Assembly: GCF_000284095.1 (NCBI RefSeq)
Contig: NC_017068.1
Span: forward strand, 1,488,001 to 1,552,000
Reading direction: 5' to 3'
Length of the DNA: 64,000 nt
DNA from: Selenomonas ruminantium subsp. lactilytica TAM6421
Lineage (GTDB): Bacteria; Bacillota; Negativicutes; Selenomonadales; Selenomonadaceae
The notes beneath the pieces were generated by a model, which did no database searches, was not told where the DNA came from, and saw only the letters and a program-made list of their open reading frames with translations. The position numbers and the translations under genes were made by a program. Each line of letters opens with the position of its first letter. The stretch's first letter is position 1. Of the stretch, positions 48,302 to 56,712 are shown one piece after another.

Positions 48302-50044
48302 ATGCAGCGCAATGGGATATTGGTATGGCAGAAGTATCGGGAATATCTGGGTTCGACGATGGGGTTCATCGTATCGTTGTATCTGGCCGCTATCGTCGAT
48401 GGCATTCTGGTGAGCCAGCTGCTGGGACCGGCGGCCTTTGCGGCGATCAACCTGACTATGCCCGTTTACTATGCCCGGAATATTATCTTCTTTCTCTTTG
48501 TGGACGGAGGCGCAACCTTGGCCGCGCAGTTCATCGGTTCCCGGAACTGGGCTGCCTGTGACAAGGTATTCACGCTTTCCATTGGCTGGGGAACGATTGC
48601 GTTGTTGCTGTTGGGGCTTGGCGGCTCGATCCTTGCTGAACCCTTGGCGCATTGGCTGGCAGGGGATAGTTCTCTGTCTGGCATGGTGCAGGCTTATCTG
48701 GTGCCCTTGTGGCTCACGGGGCCATTGCTCATTCTGACCAATGGCGTAGCGGCGTATTTGCGGCTGGAAGGTGAACACAAGCTGGCTATTGCCATCCCCG
48801 TGGTGGCCAACCTCTGCAATCTGATCTTTGACTATATCTTTATGGCTGTACTGGACTGGGGGATTGCTGGTGCAGGCTGGGCTACAGGCGCAGGCTATGC
48901 CTGTTCGCTGTTGCTTTTGCTGCCCTATCGACAGCGGTCAGAGCGGGCATGGCATTTCGTATCCCTGACGGCTGCGGACAAGCTGCTTTTGCGGCAGCTG
49001 ATGGCTGTCGGTCTGCCCATGTCCATCATTCCCCTGGGGCTGGTAGTGCGTTATTTTGCCATCAACAGCATGGCCGTGGATTATATGGGGGATATGGGCG
49101 CTTTGACGGTGTCTTTGTGCAATGCTGCCCAGCTTTATGCCCTGATGTTTGCCGATGGTTCCAGCACGGCGCTGTCCAATGTCTGCGGCGCCCTTTATGG
49201 GGAAATGGACAAGGAGGGAACCATCCAGGTACTGCGCAGGGCTCTGCACCTGACTTTTGGCTTGTGTCTTTTGGCGTTTACCCTGATTGTTTGCTTTCCG
49301 GCAGAGTTTATGGGCTTTTATGGTGTGGCAACGGAACGCATTACGCCGGAACTCATCCTGGATCTGCGCATAAGCCTGCTTTATATGCTGGTGCTGGCAC
49401 ATGTGTTCATCCTGCGGGCGTTTTATCAAGCCACGCGGCAGGAGCGGGCGGCAACCGTGTTTTCCCTGCTGGAAGGCGTGGTGTTGGTGGTGCTCTTGTT
49501 CTATGGGATGTCAAGGTTCAGCTATACGCTGATGTGGAGTGCGCCGGCTTTGGCAGCATTGCTTTCTTTGGGCTGGCTGATCATTCATATGCGGCGTAAA
49601 GCCAGGGAACAGGGGATAAACAGTTTCCTGATGCTGCAGGCAGATACTGATGTTTGGGAAATAAGCATTCCGGCTACGGTGGAGGCAGCTACCCAGGCTG
49701 CGCAGGCTGCAGAGGATTTTTGCGGGCGGCATGCAGGTCTGTTGGATTCCCGTCAGGCCTATGCGGCCCAATTGACCATAGAGGAATTATGCGTCAACAT
49801 CGCGAATTATGACAATAGGGGTGAAAATGGCCATATCGATGTGTTCCTGCGTCTGCAGGAGCAGGCAATCCTGGTCAAGGTAAGGGATGCCGGCAAGCCC
49901 TTCAATCCAGTGAAGTTTCTGGATGAGCATGGTGAAGAATTTTCTGGTTTGTTGATGGTGCAGAAGCTTACTTCCAAGATCGAATATGTACGTATCTTAG
50001 GTTTCAATACCACTATTGTCACAATTGGAAAGCGAAGGGGATGA
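48302..50044 (+). CDS. MATE-type transporter fused to an RsbW-like ATPase domain
   Basis: 580 residues. Residues 1-440 form a 12-helix MATE/MOP transporter (LGSTMGFIVSLYLAAIVDGILVSQLLGPAAFAAINLTMPVYYA, FVDGGATLAAQFIGSRNW, INSMAVDYMGDMGALTVSLCNAAQLYALMFADGSSTALSNVCGALYGEMDKEGT). After the last membrane helix, residues 455-580 form an HATPase_c_2/anti-sigma-type domain: IPATVEAATQAAQAAEDFCGRH, the N-box AAQLTIEELCVNIANYDNRG, VKVRDAGKPFNPVKFL and GLLMVQKLTSKIEY. ATP and Mg-binding residues (EE..N, D.G.PFNP) are kept. An ATPase of the RsbW fold fused to a MATE transporter is unusual. The gene overlaps the RsbU-like gene, so they are coupled. Confidence 0.85.
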   Translation: MQRNGILVWQKYREYLGSTMGFIVSLYLAAIVDGILVSQLLGPAAFAAINLTMPVYYARNIIFFLFVDGGATLAAQFIGSRNWAACDKVFTLSIGWGTIALLLLGLGGSILAEPLAHWLAGDSSLSGMVQAYLVPLWLTGPLLILTNGVAAYLRLEGEHKLAIAIPVVANLCNLIFDYIFMAVLDWGIAGAGWATGAGYACSLLLLLPYRQRSERAWHFVSLTAADKLLLRQLMAVGLPMSIIPLGLVVRYFAINSMAVDYMGDMGALTVSLCNAAQLYALMFADGSSTALSNVCGALYGEMDKEGTIQVLRRALHLTFGLCLLAFTLIVCFPAEFMGFYGVATERITPELILDLRISLLYMLVLAHVFILRAFYQATRQERAATVFSLLEGVVLVVLLFYGMSRFSYTLMWSAPALAALLSLGWLIIHMRRKAREQGINSFLMLQADTDVWEISIPATVEAATQAAQAAEDFCGRHAGLLDSRQAYAAQLTIEELCVNIANYDNRGENGHIDVFLRLQEQAILVKVRDAGKPFNPVKFLDEHGEEFSGLLMVQKLTSKIEYVRILGFNTTIVTIGKRRG

Positions 50045-50049
50045 GATGG

Positions 50050-52218
50050 ATGAAAAGACGCAGTATCCGCCAGCAGGTACAGAGGCTGGTGCTTTTGTGC
50101 AGTGTAGTATCTGTACTGCTTCTGGGGGCCATGGCTTTGCTGGGCATGTTGGGCGCCCGGGAAAATTCCCTGCGTGATGGACGGGAAATGGGGGAAGAGG
50201 CGGCCCTTACGGTCAGCAATACATTGAAACAGAATGCTGAGGCACATCTGCAGGTTTTTGCCGGAGAAAAAGCCAGCCAGATTGCCCTGGAACTGCAGCG
50301 CATTGCTGACCGTACGGAACTCGTGAGACGGGAAATCAGCTGGCTGCGCAGTCATGCGGGAGAACTTACGCCGCGCAGCATCAGCGAACCGCGCCGGGAA
50401 AACGCCGGCAAACTGGCAGCGCAGCTGGAATATGCGGCAGATGTCAACAAGGAAGCACTAGCTGAGGAAATCGGCCTGACGGCTAATCTGCAGGATCTCA
50501 TGCTGCAGGTCGCGGCACAAAATGGCGAGGGAACGGCGATCAGCGTGGCCTCGAAGAATGGTTTCACGATTTCCGTGGATGCGGATTCCGCCGCCCGCTT
50601 TGCCAATGATGCGTCCAATACCCCCTTGACCTTCAATGCCACGAGCCGTCCCTGGTACCGGCTGGCGCAGAACCAGGGAAAGCTGACCTTTACGGAAGTC
50701 TATTCGGACAGTTTCAGCGGCGGCTTGCGTATTGCCTGCACCATGCCTTATGAGGTGAATGGCGAATTTGCCGGTGTGGTAGCCATGTCCACTTATCTGG
50801 AGAATATCAGTCAGCTGGTGCTCAATGCGCAGACCGACACATGTTTTGTATTGGATGATAATGGTCATATCCTGTTCTACAAGGATGAGAACAATATGAT
50901 CAAAGATGTGGATTCCAAGCAGGATCTGCGCACTTTGGATAATGCAGGGATGGCGGAAGCGATAAAGGCGATGACGCAGGGAGAAAAGGGCGCCCGCAAC
51001 GTGATCATCAATGGCAAGGAATATTATCTGGCTTTTGCTCCGATCAAGCAGGTGGGCTGGAGTTTTGCCGCTGCCATTGATGCGGATGAGGTATTGAAGA
51101 CCGAGGAACAGGCGCGGGAGGATGTGCTGGCGATTGCCCGGAAAAACGTAGGCAATATGAATTCCTATATGACGCTGATCATGCTGGCCATGGCGGTGGT
51201 GATCCTGGTGATCATTGCTGGTGTGACCTGGCAGGGCAGACGTATGGGGAACCGCTTCGTCCATCCCATCATGGAGCTTTCCGATGGTGTGCGGGAGATC
51301 GCCAGCGGCAATCTGGACAAGAAGCTGGAAATCAATACCGGTGATGAGATCGAGCATCTGTCCAAATGCTTCAACGCCATGACCGATGAATTGCAGTCGT
51401 ATATGAAAAATCTCACCAAAGTGACGGCAGAAAAAGAGCGCATTGCTACGGAGCTCAATGTAGCCACCAATATCCAGGAGAGCATGCTGCCGAATATCTT
51501 CCCGCCTTTCCCTGATCGGTCGGACTTTGATATTTACGCCACCATGCATGCGGCCAAGGAAGTGGGCGGTGATTTCTATGATTTCTACATGCTCGATGAG
51601 AATCATGTGGTCATCACTATCGCCGATGTGTCAGGCAAGGGAGTTCCCTCAGCGCTCTTCATGGTGATATCCAAGACCATCCTGAAAAACTTTGCCCTGA
51701 CCATGACGGGCGAAAATGACTTGGCGGCGGTGGTGTCCTGCACCAATGACCAGCTCTGTCAGAACAACGATGCCATGATGTTTGTTACGGCTTTTGTGGG
51801 GATGCTCGATGTCAAAACGGGGAAATTTGTCTATGTAAACGCGGGGCATAATCCCCCCTTGCTCTATCGTCATAAAGAGCAGAAATTCACCTATTTGCAG
51901 GTCAAACGGAATTTCGTCATGGGTGGCATGGAAGAGATGGATTATCAGGGACAGGAACTGATGCTGGAACCTGGTGATAAGTTGTTCCTGTACACGGATG
52001 GCGTCACGGAGGCATTAAGTGAAAAAGAGGAACTGTTTGGAGAGGAACGTCTGCAAACGTGTTTGAATGCGTCTGCTGCTAAACCCATCAAGGATCTGAT
52101 GGCTGATGTCAATAAATCTTTGTCGCAGCATGTCGGTCAGGCAGAACAGTCAGATGATATCACCATGCTGGCGCTGGTCTATAATGGTCAGACGGAATCG
52201 TTGCCGAAGGAGGTGTAA
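50050..52218 (+). CDS. RsbU-like PP2C phosphatase with Cache sensor and HAMP
   Basis: 722 residues from ATG 50050; AAGGGG is well spaced for it, whereas ATG 50041 abuts that site. A TM helix (residues 12-34), a periplasmic double Cache domain (about 40-365; SRPWYRLAQNQGKLTFTEVYSDSFSGGLRIACTMPYEVNGEFAGVVAMSTYLENIS), a second TM helix (YMTLIMLAMAVVILVIIAGV), a HAMP domain (HPIMELSDGVREIASGNLDKKLEINTGDEIEHLSKCFNAM) and a PP2C-like SpoIIE domain (IQESMLPN, AKEVGGDFYDFYMLD, IADVSGKGVPSALFMV, YVNAGHNPP, LFLYTDGVTEALSEKEELFG, QSDDITMLALVY). It should dephosphorylate the STAS protein encoded downstream upon an external signal. Confidence 0.92.
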   Translation: MKRRSIRQQVQRLVLLCSVVSVLLLGAMALLGMLGARENSLRDGREMGEEAALTVSNTLKQNAEAHLQVFAGEKASQIALELQRIADRTELVRREISWLRSHAGELTPRSISEPRRENAGKLAAQLEYAADVNKEALAEEIGLTANLQDLMLQVAAQNGEGTAISVASKNGFTISVDADSAARFANDASNTPLTFNATSRPWYRLAQNQGKLTFTEVYSDSFSGGLRIACTMPYEVNGEFAGVVAMSTYLENISQLVLNAQTDTCFVLDDNGHILFYKDENNMIKDVDSKQDLRTLDNAGMAEAIKAMTQGEKGARNVIINGKEYYLAFAPIKQVGWSFAAAIDADEVLKTEEQAREDVLAIARKNVGNMNSYMTLIMLAMAVVILVIIAGVTWQGRRMGNRFVHPIMELSDGVREIASGNLDKKLEINTGDEIEHLSKCFNAMTDELQSYMKNLTKVTAEKERIATELNVATNIQESMLPNIFPPFPDRSDFDIYATMHAAKEVGGDFYDFYMLDENHVVITIADVSGKGVPSALFMVISKTILKNFALTMTGENDLAAVVSCTNDQLCQNNDAMMFVTAFVGMLDVKTGKFVYVNAGHNPPLLYRHKEQKFTYLQVKRNFVMGGMEEMDYQGQELMLEPGDKLFLYTDGVTEALSEKEELFGEERLQTCLNASAAKPIKDLMADVNKSLSQHVGQAEQSDDITMLALVYNGQTESLPKEV

Positions 52219-52220
52219 GC

Positions 52221-52637
52221 ATGTCACAAACAAGGGAGATCAGCCTTGACGCTACCGTAGAGAATCTGCCCCAGGTCAATGCATTCGTGGAAACCTTTTT
52301 GATTGAACTGTCCGCTGCACCGAAAGCACAGATGCAGATCGAACTGGCGGTAGAGGAAATTTTTGTCAACATTGCCCATTATGCCTATGGCGGGCAGGTC
52401 GGGCAGGCTGTTGTGCAAGGGAAGGTCTTAAGTGAGCCGGCAGGGCTGGAACTCGTTTTTATCGATCAGGGCCAGCCCTATGATCCCCTGGCCCGGGAAG
52501 AACCGGACATCGATCAGTGCGTAGAGGAGCGAGCCGTGGGCGGGCTGGGAATCTATCTGGTGAAGAAAAACATGGATGAAGTCCATTATGATTATCAACA
52601 GGGGAAAAACATTCTCACTTTGCGGAAGTATTTTTAG
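52221..52637 (+). CDS. RsbW-like anti-sigma/serine kinase domain protein
   Basis: 138 residues, ATG 52221 behind GGAGGTG. A stand-alone HATPase_c_2 domain: NLPQVNAFVETFLIELSAAPKAQMQIELAVEEIFVNIAHYAYG (N-box), GLELVFIDQGQPYDPLAREEPD, and the G-box VGGLGIYLVKKNMDEVHYDYQQGKNILTLRKYF. All ATP-binding motifs are intact. It would phosphorylate the STAS protein at the switch serine and hold a target protein. No sigma factor gene is adjacent, so its target is open. Confidence 0.9.
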   Translation: MSQTREISLDATVENLPQVNAFVETFLIELSAAPKAQMQIELAVEEIFVNIAHYAYGGQVGQAVVQGKVLSEPAGLELVFIDQGQPYDPLAREEPDIDQCVEERAVGGLGIYLVKKNMDEVHYDYQQGKNILTLRKYF

Positions 52638-52714
52638 CAGGAATTTTCTGGCGAAAGGCGAAATTAAGATAAATAGTAGTTAATATCAGCATCCACAGTA
52701 AGAGGGGTGTGTTT

Positions 52715-54586
52715 ATGGAATTGCCAAGAATGCATGTCACAGACTTGCCGGCAGCTGAGCGCAATGTGCTCGAACAGCTTTATGGCGGGCAGATGACGGA
52801 GGATCAGGGATACTCGCCAAACCATATCGTCTATGTGCGGGAGCTTTCCGCAGTGGAGAAGTCCCTGTTCAGCCATACGTTGACCATACAGCCTGTAGGC
52901 GCCATCCTGCAGAATCTCTATAAATTGAAAGGCAGACTCTCGCCGGCCCGCTTTACCCGGGCGGTGAATCAGATGACGATGAAGGAAGATGCCCTGCGGC
53001 TGAATTACTGTGCAGTTGGCGGGCGGCTGCTGGCGGTGGTCCTGAAGGAACGACAGCAGAATACCGCCGTGATTTTCCGCAATATCGAAGGGGTAGATGG
53101 TGAGGAACTGGATGCCACCTTGCGGCGGATCATGGATGCTGATCTGCGTCAGGGGTTTGACAGCCGCAATGGCTGTCTCGTGCGTTTTTCCGTCTTCCAT
53201 ACCAATCAGGATGAATACGCTGTGCTGGTGACGGCGGTACAGGCGGTGCTGACCAATTTCGATGTGCGGCAGGTCTTTGCTTTGGCGATGGATCTGCCTT
53301 GGCAGGAAAGTCCGGTGCAGATGATAGCGTCACAGCCGTCATTGGGTACTGCCGCGACTTCCGTGCGGGATTATTGGAGCAGGATACTGGACCATTTTCC
53401 CCGCCATTGTCAGATCCCTAAATATATGCCAGGGGGTGGCCGTATCCATAAGCAACGGGCTTATATAGCCCGCGTGCCGGCTAATATCCTGTCGGATCTG
53501 CGCTTGCGGGCTAAATCCAATAAACGTATGTTATTGTCCATTTTGCAGACAGCCTGGGGCTTTTTGCTGCAGATGGAAAACAAATGCCAGGATGTGGGCT
53601 ATTGCCTGCTGGTACCCCGCCGTGAACGGGCAGATTCGAGCCTGGGCAATATTCCCAGCCTGGTGCCGGTCCGTTTGCAGGTGCAGGGAAAGCCCACCGT
53701 ACAGGAAATGGTGACCAAGGCATTCCAGCAATTTGTCATCTCTCAGCCTTATGCCAATATGGGGAGGGAGGATATTGAGGCAATCATTGGACAGGAAAAT
53801 AAGGCGTTCGATCATTTCCTGAATTTCTGCGACTTTTTCTGTGAGTCCAGATCCTTTGGGGAAGTGACTGGCGCTCCTACGGGCAAGCTGATCATGCAGA
53901 ATTCCTGGGATGGCCGTGACAGCCGGTTAGGTCTTAGTTTCCGGTTGGAGAATCATCAGCTGATTTTCACCATGCTCTATAATGAAGGGGATTTTCCGGG
54001 CAGGAATATGGAACTGTTGGTGCATGAATACCTGCTGGTATTGCAGCAGATGCTGACCGATTGGAATGCACCTTATCCTGATTTCATGCAGCACCTGCAG
54101 CAGCGGCAGCAGGTGGAAAATGATGCCTCAGGCAATAGCGAGGCTGAAAACCGGGCTGTTATGCAGGATTATCTGTCCCGTCTCACGCTTTTGCAGGAAT
54201 GTGATCATGGCATCATCCAGCTCTTTATGGATCATGCTCACCTGGTCATGCTTTTTGAGGGAGACCGTATTGCGGAAGAGCAGATTGAGGAAAACCTCGT
54301 CTTTCTGGTATCCGGACGGGTGGCCCGCAGCATCGAAACCGGGGATGGCTGGTATTATACGCTGGATATACAGAAGGAAAACAGTTGGCTTAATGAAACG
54401 GTATTGCTGCCCGAGCGGAAAAGCCGCATGGCAGCAGAAGTGCTGACGGAACAGGCTGTCATTCTGACTGTGGCACTGCCTTCAGCGGCCTTGATTTTGG
54501 AAAAATCCCCGCTTTTTGCGAAAAATATCATCAAACACATCAGTAAACAGATGGAAAAATATCAGCGCTTATGGATTCAATCTTAA
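52715..54586 (+). CDS. Condensation-domain-like protein with C-terminal cNMP-binding-like domain
   Basis: 623 residues from ATG 52715 (AGAGGGG upstream). Residues 20-440 follow the NRPS condensation domain: VEKSLFSHTLTIQPVGAILQNLYKLKGRLSPARFTRAVNQMTMKEDALRLNYC, DADLRQGFDSRNGCLVRFSVFHTNQDEYAVLVTAVQAVLTNFDVRQVFALAMDL, YWSRILDHFP, IQKRMLLSILQTAWGFLLQ-like region, GYCLLVPRRERADSSLGNIPSLVPVRLQVQGKPTVQEMV, GLSFRLENHQLIFTMLYNEGDF. The catalytic HHxxxDG position reads VQAVLTNFD: both histidines are gone. Residues 480-610 resemble a Crp-type cNMP-binding barrel plus helix (LQECDHGIIQLFMDHAHLVMLFEGDRIAEEQIEENLVFLVSGRVARSIETGDGWYYTLDIQKENSWLNETVLLPERKSRMAAEVLTEQAVILTVALPSAALILEKSPLFAKNIIKHISKQM). Likely a non-catalytic regulator or effector binding protein. 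Confidence 0.75.
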   Translation: MELPRMHVTDLPAAERNVLEQLYGGQMTEDQGYSPNHIVYVRELSAVEKSLFSHTLTIQPVGAILQNLYKLKGRLSPARFTRAVNQMTMKEDALRLNYCAVGGRLLAVVLKERQQNTAVIFRNIEGVDGEELDATLRRIMDADLRQGFDSRNGCLVRFSVFHTNQDEYAVLVTAVQAVLTNFDVRQVFALAMDLPWQESPVQMIASQPSLGTAATSVRDYWSRILDHFPRHCQIPKYMPGGGRIHKQRAYIARVPANILSDLRLRAKSNKRMLLSILQTAWGFLLQMENKCQDVGYCLLVPRRERADSSLGNIPSLVPVRLQVQGKPTVQEMVTKAFQQFVISQPYANMGREDIEAIIGQENKAFDHFLNFCDFFCESRSFGEVTGAPTGKLIMQNSWDGRDSRLGLSFRLENHQLIFTMLYNEGDFPGRNMELLVHEYLLVLQQMLTDWNAPYPDFMQHLQQRQQVENDASGNSEAENRAVMQDYLSRLTLLQECDHGIIQLFMDHAHLVMLFEGDRIAEEQIEENLVFLVSGRVARSIETGDGWYYTLDIQKENSWLNETVLLPERKSRMAAEVLTEQAVILTVALPSAALILEKSPLFAKNIIKHISKQMEKYQRLWIQS

Positions 54587-54602
54587 GAGGAGGCACACTG
54601 AA

Positions 54603-54902
54603 ATGGAAATCAAAAAAGAACAAGCAGGCACGGCTTTGACTATTATTTTGACTGGTCGTTTGGACGCAGTTTCGGCGCCGGAACTGGATAAAGTCGTGCA
54701 GAATGAGTTGGCGGGCATCACGGAACTGACATTTGATTTCAAGGAACTCGTATATGTGGCATCGGCAGGCCTGCGGGTACTGCTGCTGGCACAGAAGCGC
54801 ATGAAGAAGCAGGGAACGATGAAGCTTATCCATGTGAATCCCGATGTGAAGGATGTGCTGGAAATGACAGGCTTTATCGATTTTCTGACCATCGAGGAAT
54901 GA
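54603..54902 (+). CDS. STAS-domain anti-anti-sigma factor
   Basis: 99 residues, ATG 54603 behind AAGAGGAGG. The single STAS domain reads GTALTIILTGRLDAVSAPELDKVVQNELAGITELTFDFKELVYVASAGLRVLLLAQKRMKKQGTMKLIHVNPDVKDVLEMTGFIDFLTIEE. The phospho-acceptor serine of this family is kept in ASAGLR. It is the natural substrate of the RsbW-like kinases and the RsbU-like phosphatase encoded just upstream, and so the switch component of the pathway. It follows the condensation-like gene after 16 bases. Confidence 0.93.
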   Translation: MEIKKEQAGTALTIILTGRLDAVSAPELDKVVQNELAGITELTFDFKELVYVASAGLRVLLLAQKRMKKQGTMKLIHVNPDVKDVLEMTGFIDFLTIEE

Positions 54903-54905
54903 AAT

Positions 54906-55526
54906 ATGCAGACGCAAAAGATCACGATAAACAGCAATGGAAATGGAATGCCCTGGGCATTGGATATGGTGGAGGATTTTAGCCGGGATATGGGCTTTGA
55001 TGAGCGCAGTGCCCGGCGCACCCGCCTGCTGGCGGAGGAAACCATGAGCATGGTGCGTGCCATCGTGGGGGAGTTCGTGGCTGAATTCTGGATGGAGAGC
55101 AAACCAGAGTGCAGCTGCATCCTTCATTTGCACGCAGATTCGCTGATGAATTTTGAGAAGAAACAGGAGCTCATTGAGACCTCGTCACGGCAGCGCAATG
55201 AGGCTTCTGTGGGCATCATGGGCAAGATACAGGACTTCATCGAGGACAGTCTCTACAGTATGGAGTACAGCCAGCGGGTAACCATGGGCGGATCAGAAAT
55301 CATGAGTCTGGGTGGTGTGGCCCTGGCGATGGATGGCTATATGTGGTCCCTGGATAAGTACCGGGAAGATGTGGAACAGAAAAGCGATGAGGAAGCAGCA
55401 ATGGACGCCGCTCTTGAGGAATTGGAAAAATCCATTGTCGCCAATATCGCCGATGATATCCGGGTGTATGTCAAGGGCAATACCATTGAAATGATCATTG
55501 AAAAAAATTTTCCTGTGATACCTTAG
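54906..55526 (+). CDS. RsbW-like ATPase-fold protein with an insert
   Basis: 206 residues, ATG 54906, only 3 bases after the STAS gene (GAGGAATGAAAT upstream). N-terminal MPWALDMVEDFSRDMGFDERSARRTRLLAEETMSMVRAIVGEFVAEFWMESKPECSCILHLHAD is a diverged HATPase_c_2 N-box (AEET..M in place of EE..N), followed by a region of unknown structure (LMNFEKKQELIETSSRQRNEASVGIMGKIQDFIEDSLYSMEYSQRVT) and a C-terminal DDIRVYVKGNTIEMIIEKNFPVIP. The ATP-binding N-box asparagine is missing, so it may be a non-kinase binding partner for STAS proteins. Last gene of the operon; a terminator follows. Confidence 0.7.
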   Translation: MQTQKITINSNGNGMPWALDMVEDFSRDMGFDERSARRTRLLAEETMSMVRAIVGEFVAEFWMESKPECSCILHLHADSLMNFEKKQELIETSSRQRNEASVGIMGKIQDFIEDSLYSMEYSQRVTMGGSEIMSLGGVALAMDGYMWSLDKYREDVEQKSDEEAAMDAALEELEKSIVANIADDIRVYVKGNTIEMIIEKNFPVIP

Positions 55527-55529
55527 GAC

Positions 55530-55560
55530 AAAGACCTTGCCCCAGGCAAGGTCTTTCTTG
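55530..55560 (+). terminator. Rho-independent terminator
   Basis: AAAGACCTTGC pairs with GCAAGGTCTTT over a 5-base loop, followed by CTTGTAT. It closes the partner-switching operon. Confidence 0.85.
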
Positions 55561-55597
55561 TATAATTGTGAAGTAACAATGAACGCGGAGGTGCACC

Positions 55598-56080
55598 ATG
55601 AATAGACGCAGAATCGTTAGTGGCGGAATCCTCGGTCTGTTGCTGCTCGGAGCGGCTACGGCTTTTTTATGGCCGAAAGAGTCCCCGCAGGCCCCGGCCA
55701 GTCAGCAGATAACCGAAACCACAGTGGCCACCCGAAACGAAGCAGAGACAAAAATCAACAGAATCCCTGAGCCTCAGCAGGAAAAGAGAACGGAAAAACC
55801 GGAAGTAAAACCCATCAAGGACGTGTTTGTCTACACCTTTGAGGGCGAGAAGGTCTTTATTGTGGCAGGTTCTGTCACCAGCAATAAGAACAGCCAGGAA
55901 TGGCAGGCCAAGATAAAGAATGTCAACAGCAAGGGTGAGGCGCAGCCTGTGCAGTCTGTATACTTCAAGCAGGAAGGCACGCAGATCCTCACCCGCAGTG
56001 ACAAGAGTCAGTGGCGGGATATCGATGAAATGGACCGCTCCCTGTTCAATAAAGTCGTGGATATTTCCGGCAATTATTAA
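55598..56080 (+). CDS. Membrane-anchored protein of unknown function
   Basis: 160 residues, ATG 55598 behind GGAGGTGCACC. A single N-terminal hydrophobic segment after RRR (IVSGGILGLLLLGAATAFLW), then a low-complexity Glu/Pro/Lys linker (PEPQQEKRTEKPEVKPIKD) and a compact C-terminal domain (VFVYTFEGEKVFIVAGSVTSNKNSQEWQAKIKNVNSKGEAQPVQSVYFKQEGTQILTRSDKSQWRDID). No family known. It lies between a terminator and the tRNA cluster. Confidence 0.6.
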   Translation: MNRRRIVSGGILGLLLLGAATAFLWPKESPQAPASQQITETTVATRNEAETKINRIPEPQQEKRTEKPEVKPIKDVFVYTFEGEKVFIVAGSVTSNKNSQEWQAKIKNVNSKGEAQPVQSVYFKQEGTQILTRSDKSQWRDIDEMDRSLFNKVVDISGNY

Positions 56081-56130
56081 GCACTTGAAATAAATTTATA
56101 AAGTTTTTTATAAAATTTGTAATTTAGGTG

Positions 56131-56159
56131 TTGACAAGGCAGGGGGTTATCCGTATAAT
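56131..56159 (+). promoter_or_regulatory. tRNA operon promoter
   Basis: A consensus-like TTGACA and TATAAT spaced by 17 bases, 41 bases before the first tRNA. Confidence 0.85.
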
Positions 56160-56199
56160 AATACATGTCGCTGAACGACAGCGGCGAAAAAGTAAAGAC

Positions 56200-56276
56200 G
56201 GCCCGGTAGTTTAGTTGGTTAGAATGCCGCCCTGTCACGGCGGAGGTCAGGGGTTCAAGTCCCCTTCGGGTCGCCA
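56200..56276 (+). tRNA. tRNA-Asp (GTC)
   Basis: 77 bases with encoded CCA. The anticodon stem-loop CCGCC-CTGTCAC-GGCGG carries GTC; the T-arm is AGGGG-TTCAAGT-CCCCT; acceptor GGCCCGG pairs with TCGGGTC (one G-U pair at each end). Confidence 0.95.
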
Positions 56277-56279
56277 CTT

Positions 56280-56355
<76 letters not shown>

Positions 56356-56361
56356 TATTAT

Positions 56362-56435
<74 letters not shown>

Positions 56436-56445
56436 ATTTCATACT

Positions 56446-56521
56446 GCGGAAATAGCTCAGTTGGTAGAGCATCACCTTGCCAAGGTGGGGGTCGCGAGTT
56501 CGAGTCTCGTTTTCCGCTCCA
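56446..56521 (+). tRNA. tRNA-Gly (GCC), copy 2
   Basis: Same as the Gly copy at 56280 except CACC to TCACC at the anticodon stem (C versus T one base before the stem), still pairing-compatible. Part of a duplicated Gly-Cys unit. Confidence 0.95.
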
Positions 56522-56528
56522 TTATTAT

Positions 56529-56602
<74 letters not shown>

Positions 56603-56614
56603 TAATGAAATGCA

Positions 56615-56648
56615 AGCCTTCTCCTGCTTGATGGGAGAAGGCTTTTCT
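56615..56648 (+). terminator. Rho-independent terminator of the tRNA operon
   Basis: AGCCTTCTCC pairs with GGAGAAGGCT, 9-base loop, followed by TTTCT. Confidence 0.85.
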
Positions 56649-56712
56649 GTATTGAAGTCAGCGGACAAATATTGTAAAATATGTAGTATATGAATTTGGG
56701 GAGGCTGTATTG

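Noticed and set aside
50458-51606. Long minus-strand open frame (382 codons) inside the RsbU-like gene
   Set aside because: It is the antisense of an intact phosphatase with all motifs, has histidine/isoleucine-rich composition typical of shadow frames, and lacks a ribosome-binding site.
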